NCBI GenBank assembly: GCA_000827205.1
Contig: KN832557.1
Coordinates: 792,114-835,097 of the forward strand
Direction of reading: 5' to 3'
Source of the DNA: Plicaturopsis crispa FD-325 SS-3
Lineage: Eukaryota > Basidiomycota > Agaricomycetes > Amylocorticiales > Amylocorticiaceae
DNA: 42,984 nt
Part shown: piece by piece, positions 11,245-21,407 of the stretch
How the letters are laid out: each line of letters opens with the position of its first letter
Numbering within the stretch: the first letter of the stretch is position 1
Notes under the pieces: model-generated
The model's input: only the letters and a program-made list of their open reading frames with translations
Told to the model about the DNA's origin: nothing
The model's database searches: none
Made by a program: the position numbers and the translations under genes

Positions 11245-11804
11245 ATGCCTCCCTGTGAGTAGACGAATCCAGTCCAATACAGCGTGCACTAATTCCGAGG
11301 TATTCTTAACACGGCAGATATCGACCCCTTGAGAGCTGCGCTGCACTTGGAAGACGATGCAGAGACTTACAGTTTGCTTTTGGTGGGTCCCTCATAGCCG
11401 TGCGCACTAACGCTCACTCACTATGACCCGTGTCAAGGAATCGTTCGTCACAATTCTCAAAAGGGCGTTGCCAAATGCTAGTGAAGAACAGTGGACGACA
11501 GACCTTGTGGAAGAGGTGCGACCATTGCTTGTCATGAGATGCAGCTGACAAGAGATCTAGGTACGCCGTAAGCATGGAGACATCGTCAGGACGAGGCAGC
11601 AAATGGGCGCCGTAGTCCGCTTTGCCCAAAGTGTCGCCCGCTTGAATATCCTCAATTCAGCAGATGAAGATGTCGGGGTAAAGCAGATTGCATTGCATGT
11701 TTAGAGCGCCTCTGACTCCAATTTCTCACCTCCAGTTTCCTGATCTGGAGTACCCTGACCCCGAAGACTTTGAGCGAATGGTTTGGGAAATGGTAGAAGA
11801 GTGA
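11245..11804 (+). CDS. Small five-exon protein, 112 residues, unrecognised
   Basis: Exons 11245..11254, 11318..11382, 11438..11515, 11561..11677, 11736..11804 join in phase to give 112 residues, starting MPPYIDPLRAALHLEDDAE and ending FERMVWEMVEE. Because each exon is short, no single open frame reveals it. All four introns are 45-63 nt, start with GT and end with AG, and four of four junctions keep frame, which is unlikely by chance. The protein is acidic and probably all-helical, with ESFVTILKRALPNASEEQW and VVRFAQSVARLNIL as candidate amphipathic helices. No family recognised and no membrane segment. The first exon is only 10 nt, so the start is the least certain part. Confidence 0.72.
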
Positions 11805-13796
11805 AGACAGTCGTTGAACGACCGTTGGCTAGTAGGACGACATAGAGTGCAGAGCGGTCTCAGCACACTTTTTGAAGATGCGGGTACCGTAGTTATCATA
11901 TGCAAACCAGTCAATTATTGTGTCCTAGCTCTGCCAACATAAGCTATCGAAATGCAGTTCACAGTGATATAGTCGAAAGTATGCATCGATCGGGAAGATG
12001 AGAAATAAAAACATCAAGATTGGACATGCACTTCATCTGATATACACAAAGCCGAGCAGCATGACGCGAGTGTCCCAAAACGAGAGGATGGTAACAGCGT
12101 GCGCTAAGTGGAATGATAATGAAGACTCTGAAGATGGTGGTGAATGGCAGGGATGGAAACAGCGCACCGAAAACAAATGATTGCGCGCGCGAAGAACCGA
12201 AAGAAATTTCGCCGTCGCAGACCTGCCATGGCCGCCTGCATCCTCCCTGGCTCCCCCTGCTCCAATCGGCTGCCTCGAACAAAAAGCAGCCGCACTCCTG
12301 CGACTCCGAGTGCACGTCGCGCAGCGCCTCCTCCGCGCCGCGGCGCGCTCGCGGGCGGCCGCGCTACTGTTGCGAATCCGCCTGTGCGCGGTTGTCAGGC
12401 GGTTGTCAGCCTCCTCAAACTGCCCGTCGTCGTTCGTTGAGCACCTGGTGCCGGTACGACGGCGGCTGGCGCGACTTCTTGCGCAGGCGGCGATGGTGCT
12501 GAATGGGCGGACTTGGCCGGGGTTGCCGAGCCCACCCGAGGTGGGCCGGAGGTGCGAGTGCGTGAGGTGCGTGGTGGTTGGTGGTGCGTTGTAGTCACGG
12601 ACGGCGGGCGCGGCGGGATAGAGAAGACGGAGTTGGAGCACTGCGGCGCGGGAAGACGCTGCCGCTATGGGTGCCGTCGGGGAGGGGGGACGAGCGGGGC
12701 GGAGACGCTTTGGCGAGCGGCATGCGCCTGACGCGCGTCGTCGTTCCAAGGCTCGAGGTGGCTACGGAGACGCTTTGCGAGGTGTCGAGCGACGGAGGGC
12801 GAGGACTACGTACCGGCGAGTCCTCAAAACAAAACCCCATCCCAGTTATCCTGCACTGGCGGGGCGAGTACTCGCGTGGGCGTTGATGGGCGCGCTACAG
12901 CGCACTCTTGCGGTGCAGACTGGGCGGTGGATGTCGCTTCGCGTGTCCAGCGTTCCTGTCAAGCTCGAAATTGTCAAATTGTCGTCCCAGTTCTCGTCGG
13001 GCACTGGCAGCGAGAAATGTGAGTGTGAGCAGCGTTTTTGCGAAAGAACAGTTGAACGTACGGGAACGCGGATTGGGAAATAAGTTAAGTAGCGCGAGGC
13101 GGCGGCTGAGCTTGACTTGATCAGAGGAAAGATCAAAGGCGCGACATGTACAGTACAGGAGGCGACGCGGCTAGTGGCTGGAGCCCAACTTCCGATGTCC
13201 GAAATAATGTCGGACATCCGCGAGTGCACTTCCACCCCTCCGTTCGTTCTCGTTCAAGGACGTGGACACAGAGAGCTGCTGTCGGAAGACATAGAAAATC
13301 AAATATCCGGCGGTTGCTCATCAGCTTGCCCACTTATGAGCTACAGGGGCTCTGTTACCGAATCGAGACATAAGTCTCGGCTAACTCTTGGCCGACGCAA
13401 GTCTGTCGATGCCGAAGGTCGCTCGCGAGTCGCAGCTGTCTTCCCAACTCAGACCATAACCATCAGCATCATACTCAAACTCTGCGACATTGACCTCCTG
13501 CTTGCTTTCATTGTACTCGCCCTCGCCAACGTCTCCGAGAGTGCTCTTCTCGCACTCAGGTTCCGCGTCACACGCACCACGACCCCCGCGCGAGCAGACT
13601 TGTTTGGTTTGCCTGTACAGCGTCAACTGTACACGCAATTCTTCGTAAGGCGAGCTCAATTTTGCATTGTGACGACGACAGCGCATTGCTTGGTGGCGTT
13701 GATCGCCAGGCGACCTCCGGTGCAGATCGCGCCGCCAAGCGCTTGCGTCTTGCGTCGTCACTGTCCAGTTGCCCTCTGTATTTAAGCTAATCGTGT
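11805..13796. other. GC-rich stretch with contradictory frames
   Basis: From about 12180 to 12900 GC content rises and long frames open on both strands (for example 12033-12749 minus and 12578-12886 plus), as expected when stop codons are rare. The minus strand at 12595-12840 is Ser/Pro-rich (SPVRSPRPPSLDTSQSVSV) and could be a fragment of a disordered protein, but frames shift repeatedly. A minus frame at 13381-13761 is acidic (STLGDVGEGEYNESKQEV). I cannot defend any complete gene; a decayed one is possible. Confidence 0.4.
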
Positions 13797-14040
13797 TTGC
13801 CTCTTATTTCAGAGACAAAGCACGTCCGCGAGCGGTGGGATAGGGTACACTGGCAGCAGGATGGTAAGCATTTTGTTCGGTACAGACCCTTCACGAAAAC
13901 TGAAACTACGGCAATCCACGTCCTCGCACCACGGCAACGCCAGCGCACACCCCGCACGCTCGACACGCCCCACGCATTCGACGCCTGCCGCCCAGCGGAC
14001 TCCTATGCCCGCTCCCCATATCTATCGCCACCCAATTTGC

Positions 14041-14089
14041 AAGTGCACGCTGCAGTGACCGTACCAAGTGCACGCTGCAGTGACCGTAC
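14041..14089. repeat. 24-nt direct tandem duplication
   Basis: AAGTGCACGCTGCAGTGACC followed by GTAC is present at 14041-14064 and again at 14066-14089, with one base between identical copies. It lies upstream of the elongation-factor fragment. Confidence 0.9.
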
Positions 14090-14229
14090 GCTGGCGGCAG
14101 TGACTCCCGGCTCGTTGCGCGCTTTCACGGCGGCATATCCATTCAAAGGGCTCAAGCTCCATTCCATGAACGCGTTCGATACCGATACCGACTTCGAAGA
14201 GCCGTCATACTCGACATGGTACTCGACAT

Positions 14230-14640
14230 ATCATGTGTCGTCGTTCAGCGTCGGCCACAACCTCGTCCGCGCAGCATCTCGAATTCTTGCGGACCAAGGA
14301 GGCATATTCGACGGAAACATAATCTCCAGACCGTCACACCGAGCCCCCATTTCGGCCCCTGTGTCCTCCTCGCCCAAGGAGCGCGGCATCACCATTAAGT
14401 CGACCGCTGTTTCTATGTACCTTGGGATCGACAAAGAAGACGTGTCTGCTATCAAGCAGAAGACTGATGGCGCGTTATCATTGTCATTATCATCGCAAAG
14501 TTGCGGCCTAATCGTTCCACAGGCTGCGAGTTCTTAATCAACTTGATTGACCCCCCTGGTCACGTCGATTGGTCTTCGGAAGTCACCGCTGCTTTCCGTG
14601 TTACCGACGGAGCTCTCGTCCGTCGACTGTGTTGAGCACG
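14230..14640 (+). pseudogene. Broken fragment of translation elongation factor 2 (eEF2)
   Basis: Bases 14377-14471 encode KERGITIKSTAVSMYLGIDK and [12 protein letters not shown], a near match to the conserved eEF2 G-domain stretch just after the switch I region. A relic intron without a proper GT donor follows, ending CAG near 14522. Bases 14528-14617 then give [23 protein letters not shown] and RVTDGALV, the DxxGH (G3) region, where family members have DSPGHVDFSSEV. A one-base discrepancy after ALV moves VDC into another frame at about 14618-14640. Upstream, 14230-14300 faintly resembles the DHGKST P-loop region but the loop is destroyed. Only about 60-100 of some 840 residues are present, so this is a non-functional gene fragment, not a GTPase. 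Confidence 0.88.
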
Positions 14641-15410
14641 CTTCCTCCATGGTGTCGGGGTGGGGTGCAGCAACCCAACAAGAGGCATGCTCGCATTCAA
14701 GACATGGTAAGTGCTTTGCTGGGTACAGATGCTCTATGAACGCTAAAATACACCGCGCCAGCGCATACTGCCCCACACCCATCTCGCGTCCCCTCGAAAC
14801 ACCGTCGCACAACTATCGCCTGCCAGCGTGCATCCGCGCGCTCGACGTCACTCCATTCACGGCCACCATCTGCCAGCGCGGAGCCTCAGCGCTCGTCACC
14901 AGCGCTCATCCCCTGTGTTTGATACCTACCGCGCTCAGCATACCACGCCAGCAAGTATCCCACATGCTAGACACCACAGCATACGCGCGCCCGCGAGGCC
15001 GGCGCATCGCCCACCCACTCCTTTTTAGCACACACTCGCGCGCTCGACACCGACGCACGTCCACGCCCGCGCACTGGTCCATATTTGTATTCGTGCCCAT
15101 ATACGATTCTTGCACGAGAACACAGCGACATTGAGCGTGCTGTTTCACGGCGTGACTCACCCGTGCGCGCGTGCAATCCTTGTCGGCGCGCTAGACCCAG
15201 TTTTTATGTTGTCGCTCTTCGTAGTCCTACACATTGCATCCAATTTACGTGCTCGTTGTACCGCGCAGTGCAAACTATGTATGCTATAGCTTACTATACA
15301 GCATCTGGTGCACTTTATGGATCTATGCTTGAGTCAGATCGACTCTCGAGGCTCGGAGTCGAGGGAAACAAACTAAGAGTGGCACAAGTTTCTGAGGTCA
15401 TTTGATAGCT
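14641..15410. other. Intergenic, weak duplication of upstream DNA
   Basis: Bases 14705-14735 (ATGGTAAGTGCTTTG, GGGTACAGA) resemble 13861-13891 (ATGGTAAGCATTTTG, CGGTACAGA), so DNA on both sides of the eEF2 fragment may be a diverged direct duplication. Open frames here are GC-driven and carry no domain. Confidence 0.35.
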
Positions 15411-15546
15411 TGACTCTCCACACCTTCATCTTCTCTTTCCCGCAGCTTCATTTTTCAAAGCTTCACTTTCTCACAGCTTCACTTTCTCACCGCTGAACTT
15501 TCTCACAGCTTCACTTTCTCACAGCTTCATGCTCCAGCTTCAGGCT
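15411..15546 (+). repeat. 16-bp tandem array AGCTTCACTTTCTCAC
   Basis: Four head-to-tail units at 15459-15474, 15475-15490, 15491-15506 (variant CGCTGAACTTTCTCAC) and 15507-15522, flanked by partial units (CGCAGCTTCATTTTTC before, AGCTTCATGCTCCAGCTTCAGG after). This is the best-ordered copy of the AGCTTCA family scattered between genes here. It lies 150 nt beyond the 3' end of the transposase gene. Confidence 0.9.
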
Positions 15547-15695
15547 ACGCTGTGAAAATCTCAAGCCTATGACTACGACGAGTATGCTAGATGTCTATGA
15601 TAGAAAAATTACATCGCAGTACGACAGTCATCACTGGCATGTATCCTACAGAAAGTCCAGGAGAGGATCATTCTTTCAATCCTAGAAATAGCATG

Positions 15696-18600
15696 TCAGC
15701 ATGCAGGGTGACCAGGAAAATGGGGACAGACCTTATCGAGAGGAAGTGCATGTATGCACTGCTCTTTAATGCCATTCGCCTTTTGAGGTGATGATGCAAA
15801 GTGGCATTTAATGTCGTTAGCGGTCAAGAGAACGGGGCTACCAGTGAAAGATTTGTAAAACAGGCGACCCCCAGCGATTGGAAATTTCCGGTAAGGGTCA
15901 TGCGGGACGTCGGTTTTCGAGAGAGGGCGGTACGCATCGACAACAAAAAATGTCTCCGCCGTTTCTGAGTCGCTTGAATGGTCGAAGATGGTTCGGATGC
16001 GGCCTGCGGACCAATCGCCACCGGCAGAATGGAATATAATATTGCTGTCGCGGGGAGAAACGGATGCAGGTTTTAAGAGTTCACCGAGTCGATTCCACGA
16101 TGCACGAACGTGCACTGCGTTGCGAATGGTTGAGGAAGAGTCATCTGGGCGGCTGCGTAAGATATGCTGCCGGAGGAGGGAAAATATATCCGCAGGAATG
16201 CCCACGGTGTTGCGCACGTCCCACGGCTTGGCGTTCGCGGCTTGATTATACGAGTCGTCAAAGGCTAGGATGTCGCTCGTAAGTGTCCCTCCGCGAGAGC
16301 CCGTCACAAAGAGAGAATGAAAGCGGGGGATAAGGCCATGTAGAGATTTTGGCAGCGTCTCTGCACAGAAGAGGCCACGGAGATTTTGTCCCATGGTAAA
16401 AACTCTGAACATGGTGCCCTCCATCTCCCCTGGGACGTATTAACAACTGTATACAGAATACGAATAGAGCGTTGCTTACCGTGCTTCATGTTTGTGGGGA
16501 TACGTTGCAACAAATAATTGTAACGCTCAAATGCCCAGCACCGCCAGGCGTGGGTAGGACCGAAGCGCTCCATGAGCGTCGCCATGTGAATACTGAGATG
16601 CTGTCCGGGCGAGATCGTGGTACCTTGGTATAACTCGAGAAGGGTCTTGAGGTAGCGAAGCATATGAGTCTTGTACTCGGCAATTCGGTCGGGGGTCGTA
16701 GTACGCATAGACCCAAGTTTCACGGCAGTGACCAAGTCCATGAAATTGACGAGCATCTTGTAACGTCTGCTGTCAGGCGGATCAGAACCCCAAAGACGGA
16801 TGAGTGTCGAGACGAGGTTGACAGTGCAGAAAGTGCGCCACTCGTCAGCGCTAGGCTTTCCATGTTCCGTACTCCCAATCTCCTTGGGAGGCGTAGACAT
16901 CCAGCTCGGAAGTTCCATGCTCGCCATGTCATGGCGCGCCTCTAACAGGGTAACTCGGCCCAGGACGCGCGTCTTCTTCTTCTGGGATCTCTTCGCCTTC
17001 GCTATGGCGTTACCTTCGGCGTCGATGATGGCCATTTGCCGCCGCTGACATAGTCCGTGATGAATAATGTGGCTTGCACAAAGATGCTAGACATACCACT
17101 GCATTAACCTCCTGCACGAGATCATCCTTCTTCAACCCCTTCAATTTTTGATGCGTGTCAGTCCCCAGTCTCTGGGCACAGATAGTGAGGAGCACGGCGA
17201 CGCGGAGTTTCTTGATCCCCTTGGCTGAGCCGAATTGGAACACACGGTTTCCTTCCTGCAAGTCGTTCTCGTCGACGACATTTCGGTCCTTCGTCTTTCG
17301 TATGCGCTTCCCTCCGGTCGCCGCCGCAGTTTCGGGGTACGGTTCGAGGGATGGGGCGGGTGGCACTATCTCTACTCCTCCGTGGAGAGGGTTATCGTCC
17401 TCATCAAACCACCCCTGGCGAATTCTCTGCATATAGCGAACATCAATGCCAAGACAGACGAGGAAAACTTCAGGGAAGTACGTACATACTCGCGAAGGTT
17501 TCGCAGAAGTTTGGGCTTCGTGTCCCCATAACGCATGGCCTGCGTCTCACGACACAGCTGTCGGAGGACCGGCTTCAGGAGTGCCTCAACTCGCGAGAAC
17601 TTTCCGCGCTTCAGGATGGTCCATGCCTTTTCCATAGCTTTCTCCGAAACACTGTCGTCGAACAGAATGCCATCGCCATCATCGATCTTAACGTCCATTC
17701 CCCAAATGTCGCGACAATGTCTCCTTAAATGTCCAAGGAAGAGCGTGTGCATAGGATCGATGAGAGCGAATTTGGTGGGGTCCCAGTAAGGCAGACGGAG
17801 AAGTTCAGAGTAACGGATGCCATGTTCTTTGAAAAGCTCCTCGCGCATTTCTTCCGAGCCCGCGTCGCGCCATTGTTCTGCGAGTTTGACGTGCTCTTTG
17901 CCACTGCGACTGGGTGCATTGAAGTCGAGGTTGTTAATGTCGTCAAGGAGCTGCTTGCAAAAAGAGCAGAAGTGGTTACTGCTGAATGACGCAAACCCGC
18001 CCATCTGGCGAGTTGCTGGCATGTCGCAGACAAGCGGACCTAGGGCGCACCTCACCAGGCGCCCTTTAGGATACGAAGGGGTTTTCGAGAAATGGAAGCC
18101 ATCGGTCCAGGCCTCCAATAGATCATCGACCAAGGGGCGAAGAAAAAAGTTGATCTCTTGTAGAGACGGTTCCTTCGGGCCAGGGATGAGGCCAACGAGA
18201 TACATGTTTTCGACCTTATACCGCAGCGCCAGAGGTAAATTGTTGCATACCATGTACATGGCACCGACGGAGACCTGTTTCCCAGCCGCTTTGGATCGCA
18301 AGGGATTGAAGCCGTCCATATTGAGACTGAATACAAGGCGACCTTCACCGGGGGGACGTTGCAGAAAAGGTTTCCCATCGGGGCCGCGCAGAGTATGAAT
18401 CGTCGGAGCATCCCATATGTCCCGATGATGTCCAGGCTTATTGGCCGATGCTGAGACGTCACGGTCCAAGTATGCTTCCATCCCTGGACGGCAAAGCAAA
18501 CGTCCAAGCCAAAAACGCATATCGTGGTGCAGGAATCGGCGGGTGGGGGCATCGTATGAAACACCGTTCCTAGTCCATGTTTTACGGAGAATGCGGCCGC

Positions 18601-19776
18601 ACACTGGACTACTGTCAGTCACCCGGCCAGTGCAGTGGGTGGGATAGGCGGATCCGTCGCTCAAAGGATAGCACTTTGAGCATTTTGGGCAACTCACAAA
18701 GTCCCTAGTGATGGGTTCAAGATCTGCGGTCTTCAGGGAGGTGCGCGGGTCGACACGAACACTGTTGACTGCATCCCTAGCTTCTGGGCGTCTTATGAAA
18801 TCTGGATCGAGGAGTCCAAACGCGTTCTCCAGCATTGTAGTCATACACAACAACGCCCAAGAGCAATAGTCGAGCGAGACGCCGATTAAGAGATGCAGGG
18901 TGGCGATGAAAAGATGACAGATGAGGGGGACACCATTGCCGTGTCCCGAGGGTGACTTCATGAATCGTGCTACACTCAAAGCTCAGCGACCACATTTATG
19001 GGCAAAAGTCCGAGGAAAACTAGCTCACCAGTGTCCACCGATTGTCGGCTCCCGCCGGCCGTGCTCTCCTTAATCTTGGCCAGCCTTTGCCGCTCCCATT
19101 CCTTCCTCTTCAGCTCCTCGGCGCATCTCATCTGGGTTTTGACCCGGTTCTGAACTCCAGCGCATAGTAGACGGACACTGGCGGGTAGCCTGCGATCCCT
19201 CCCAGCCTCCAGCGACATTCCCGCCTGCAATAGATATTCCTCGAACCGCAGAAGCTCCATATTACCGCCAATATGGTCGGCAAGCGCAAAAGGACCATCA
19301 TTAACGATAAGGGGAAGAGAATCGCTATCGGGGGAAGGCCAGCTTTCGGACGACGGGGACAAAGTTGTGGGGGGGTGGCGGAAAGTGAGAAGGCCTTCGG
19401 TCGCGATATCGCGTGAGGACCGTTCCTCGAGTGTTTCCTTAATCTTTTGCGCCGTCAGTTTGATGTTCGCTTCAAAGACTTTGCCATATTGCGGCCCTGC
19501 GTCGACAGGACTGTTCGGAGTATCGTCTAGAGCGGCACGAGTGGGGCGGGACGACTGTTCGGGCAAAACAGGCGAGGCAATGCCACGCTTGTTTTGTTTA
19601 CGGCGATGCTCTTCGTAGGCCTTTTTGTTGAGATACAGGCCTTGGACGGGGAGATTCGAGATGGGGTCGATGGACGTAGAAGCTACACACTCCGTGCACG
19701 CACATAGATGCTGTATTTGTGGGGGACGGTGGATATGCTGCTGAACGGGTGTGCCGTGATGTAGTCTGGGAGGCAT
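15696..19776 (-). CDS. tnp2: Tnp2-type (CACTA/Transposase_21-like) DNA transposase
   Basis: Five exons, complement(15696..16429, 16480..17044, 17097..17426, 17486..18969, 19029..19776), splice in phase to about 1286 residues without a stop. Exon 1 starts with a CxxC segment (HLCACTECV) and a basic coiled stretch. Exon 2 carries a zinc ribbon (CPKCSKCYPL, later HCTG and SPVCGRIL) and the catalytic core: NMDGFNPL, then LVCDMPATRQMGGFASF with HFCSFCKQ, then DPMHTLFLGHLRRH. Later exons hold the helical part FGPTHAWRCWAFERYNYLLQ and GEMEGTMFRVFTMGQNLRGL, followed by a C-terminal domain that Tnp2-family proteins commonly carry. The family cuts and pastes DNA using a DDE-type site. Every conserved block is in frame, so this copy may be functional. 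I found no clean terminal repeat close to the gene, so its element boundaries are unknown. Confidence 0.92.
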
Positions 19777-20254
19777 CTAAGATATATGGTACTTAGTTGA
19801 GAAACGCAGGTGTCAAAACTAGCGATGAACGATTAACTTACAGGACTTGGTCGTGACCAACACTAAACGTGCAAGTCTCGAGTCGTCAAGATATGAGCCG
19901 GGAGAGGAGGCTTGAGCCGGGAGAGGTGGCTTGAAGCCGTCGCGCCCGATGCAGTACATCCGACGCTGCACAAAGCAAGGGAAAATGCGCGGACATGGCT
20001 CCGAGTCAGAGGCTCAGAGCGAGCTCAGACAAAGGTACGCTCAAATCTAAGGTACACGTGCGCCGGCGACACGGTGCACGTGGTGATTGCTCTACCTCAT
20101 CGGGCAATTTCTATTGAGCTGCTAGCCCGCGCGCCTATGTGCGCGTCGATACATACATAACGATGTTGGAGTTGATGTGCTCCCGTCTTTCTCTTGTCTT
20201 TTCCTCTTGTCTTTTCCCTTCTTTGTCTTTGTCTGCACTCGGCTGTGGAAACAG
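19777..20254. promoter_or_regulatory. Divergent promoter region with pyrimidine tract
   Basis: The 478-nt gap separates the minus-strand transposase from a plus-strand gene. Bases 20180-20235 are strongly CT-rich (for example CTTTCTCTTGTCTTTTCCTC), a common core-promoter feature in fungi, and the plus-strand ATG follows at 20255. Near the transposase side, TGAGCCGGGAGAGGAGGCT at 19894-19912 is repeated with one change at 19914-19932. Confidence 0.55.
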
Positions 20255-21407
20255 ATGGCCAAGCCCTATTTATTCGGGGGCTTCGCCTTCTTGCATACCA
20301 TGTTTCCTCAATTTCCTCTGCCAACGATGGCCACCCCCCATCGTCTCGGTGGGAACGAATTTGCTATCACATACGCGTACTCCGATACTGCGGAACCTAC
20401 GAAGGCGGCACATACCTGGATTGTCGACCAACCTGTCACTAAAATACCTTTCCCTCGTTTCCCCAAACGCCGCCGCCCGCAGAATGTTGTCGAGCTCGAT
20501 CGTGCTCGCAGGTGTGTGCCAGACACTACGACTATGGGTCTTCTTGCCAATATGCTTATTCCTGATTTCAGTGTGCGTCGCAGGGGATCAAAGGATATTG
20601 ACGTAGCGGACGCAACACATCGTGTGCTACCGCATTCCTTGGACTTCAGTACTGCAGGGGCAACGAATGGCTCAGAGGTACTTGTCCTGATCCACACGAT
20701 GCCTCCTTAAATGTAGTTCTGACGGCGTATTTTTTAGTCTGAGTCTGAAGTTGATTCGTTGATCTCCATCCCACGACACGATGCCGAGACTGCCCCCAGG
20801 TCGACAATCAATACCCGAGCATCATTGCGGAATAAATCCATCGCATCCACCCCGCGACAAGATAATGCTGTAGCTGGGCCTGGCCCGCGGACCCTTCTTA
20901 GAGCATCGCAACGGACTCGTTTTACGCCGTAAGTCAAGCTTCGTGTGTTCTGGTATTTCGTCCACACTGATATATCACCTGCTAAGCCCTTCACTGTCAC
21001 CATTCCACACTCGACGCACGGAAGTCGCTACGCGTTCAAATGTGACCACTGCGTGGTTCGAATCCGTGGGGCCTGAGCCTCTCGTCTCTCCGCCTATTCC
21101 CAGAGATACCGACGGCGCGAAGCCTGGGGACATATTCTTGCACCGCGACATCGACAACCCTCACTGCTACCAGGCATGGGTGTGGGAGTCCCGAGGCTCT
21201 GGACTTTCATGGAGACGTATCAATTCAGGAGAAAAACGGGACACCGGCGATTCCAACTCGCGCCTTCTACATGTCGCTGCACATCGCCTATCCTGGGTGG
21301 ACGCGAAGTACTACAGATACAAGTGTGCCAAGCTTGTGAAGCCCAACCGATGGATGCACACCGCTGGTACGTGTTCCCAACATAACATAGGTGGAATCTT
21401 TGACTGA
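20255..21407 (+). CDS. Protein sharing a C-terminal domain with the JmjC protein
   Basis: Exons 20255..20677, 20738..20928 and 20987..21407 join in phase to 344 residues. Intron 1 has a TTCTGAC branch-like site and a TTTTTTAG acceptor. The first 200 residues are basic and disordered (RFPKRRRPQNVVELDRARR; SESEVDSLISIP). The last 110 contain KPGDIFLHRDIDNPHCYQAW, then a W-rich stretch and LSWVDAKYYRYKC. The same order (KPGDIYIDMSGDIPGGRYRV, W-rich stretch, PSWVSLTTYRAAV) forms the N-terminus of the JmjC protein ending at 41853, so I infer a shared domain of unknown function. The gene is divergent to the transposase, and an alternative start lies at 20303. No catalytic domain is seen in this copy. 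Confidence 0.68.

Noticed and set aside
12033-12749. A 238-residue minus-strand open frame
   Set aside because: It lies in GC-rich DNA where both strands stay open, its composition is Arg/Ala-dominated, and it has no domain, start context or splice logic.
13797-14537. A 246-residue plus-strand open frame as one gene
   Set aside because: Only its last third is meaningful, as an eEF2 remnant; the rest is read-through of non-coding and relic-intron DNA.
15411-15546. CRISPR array
   Set aside because: The 16-bp units are head to tail with no spacers, and the host is a eukaryote.
17817-18398. Plus-strand frames over the transposase
   Set aside because: They are antisense to conserved Tnp2 motifs and contain no domain of their own.
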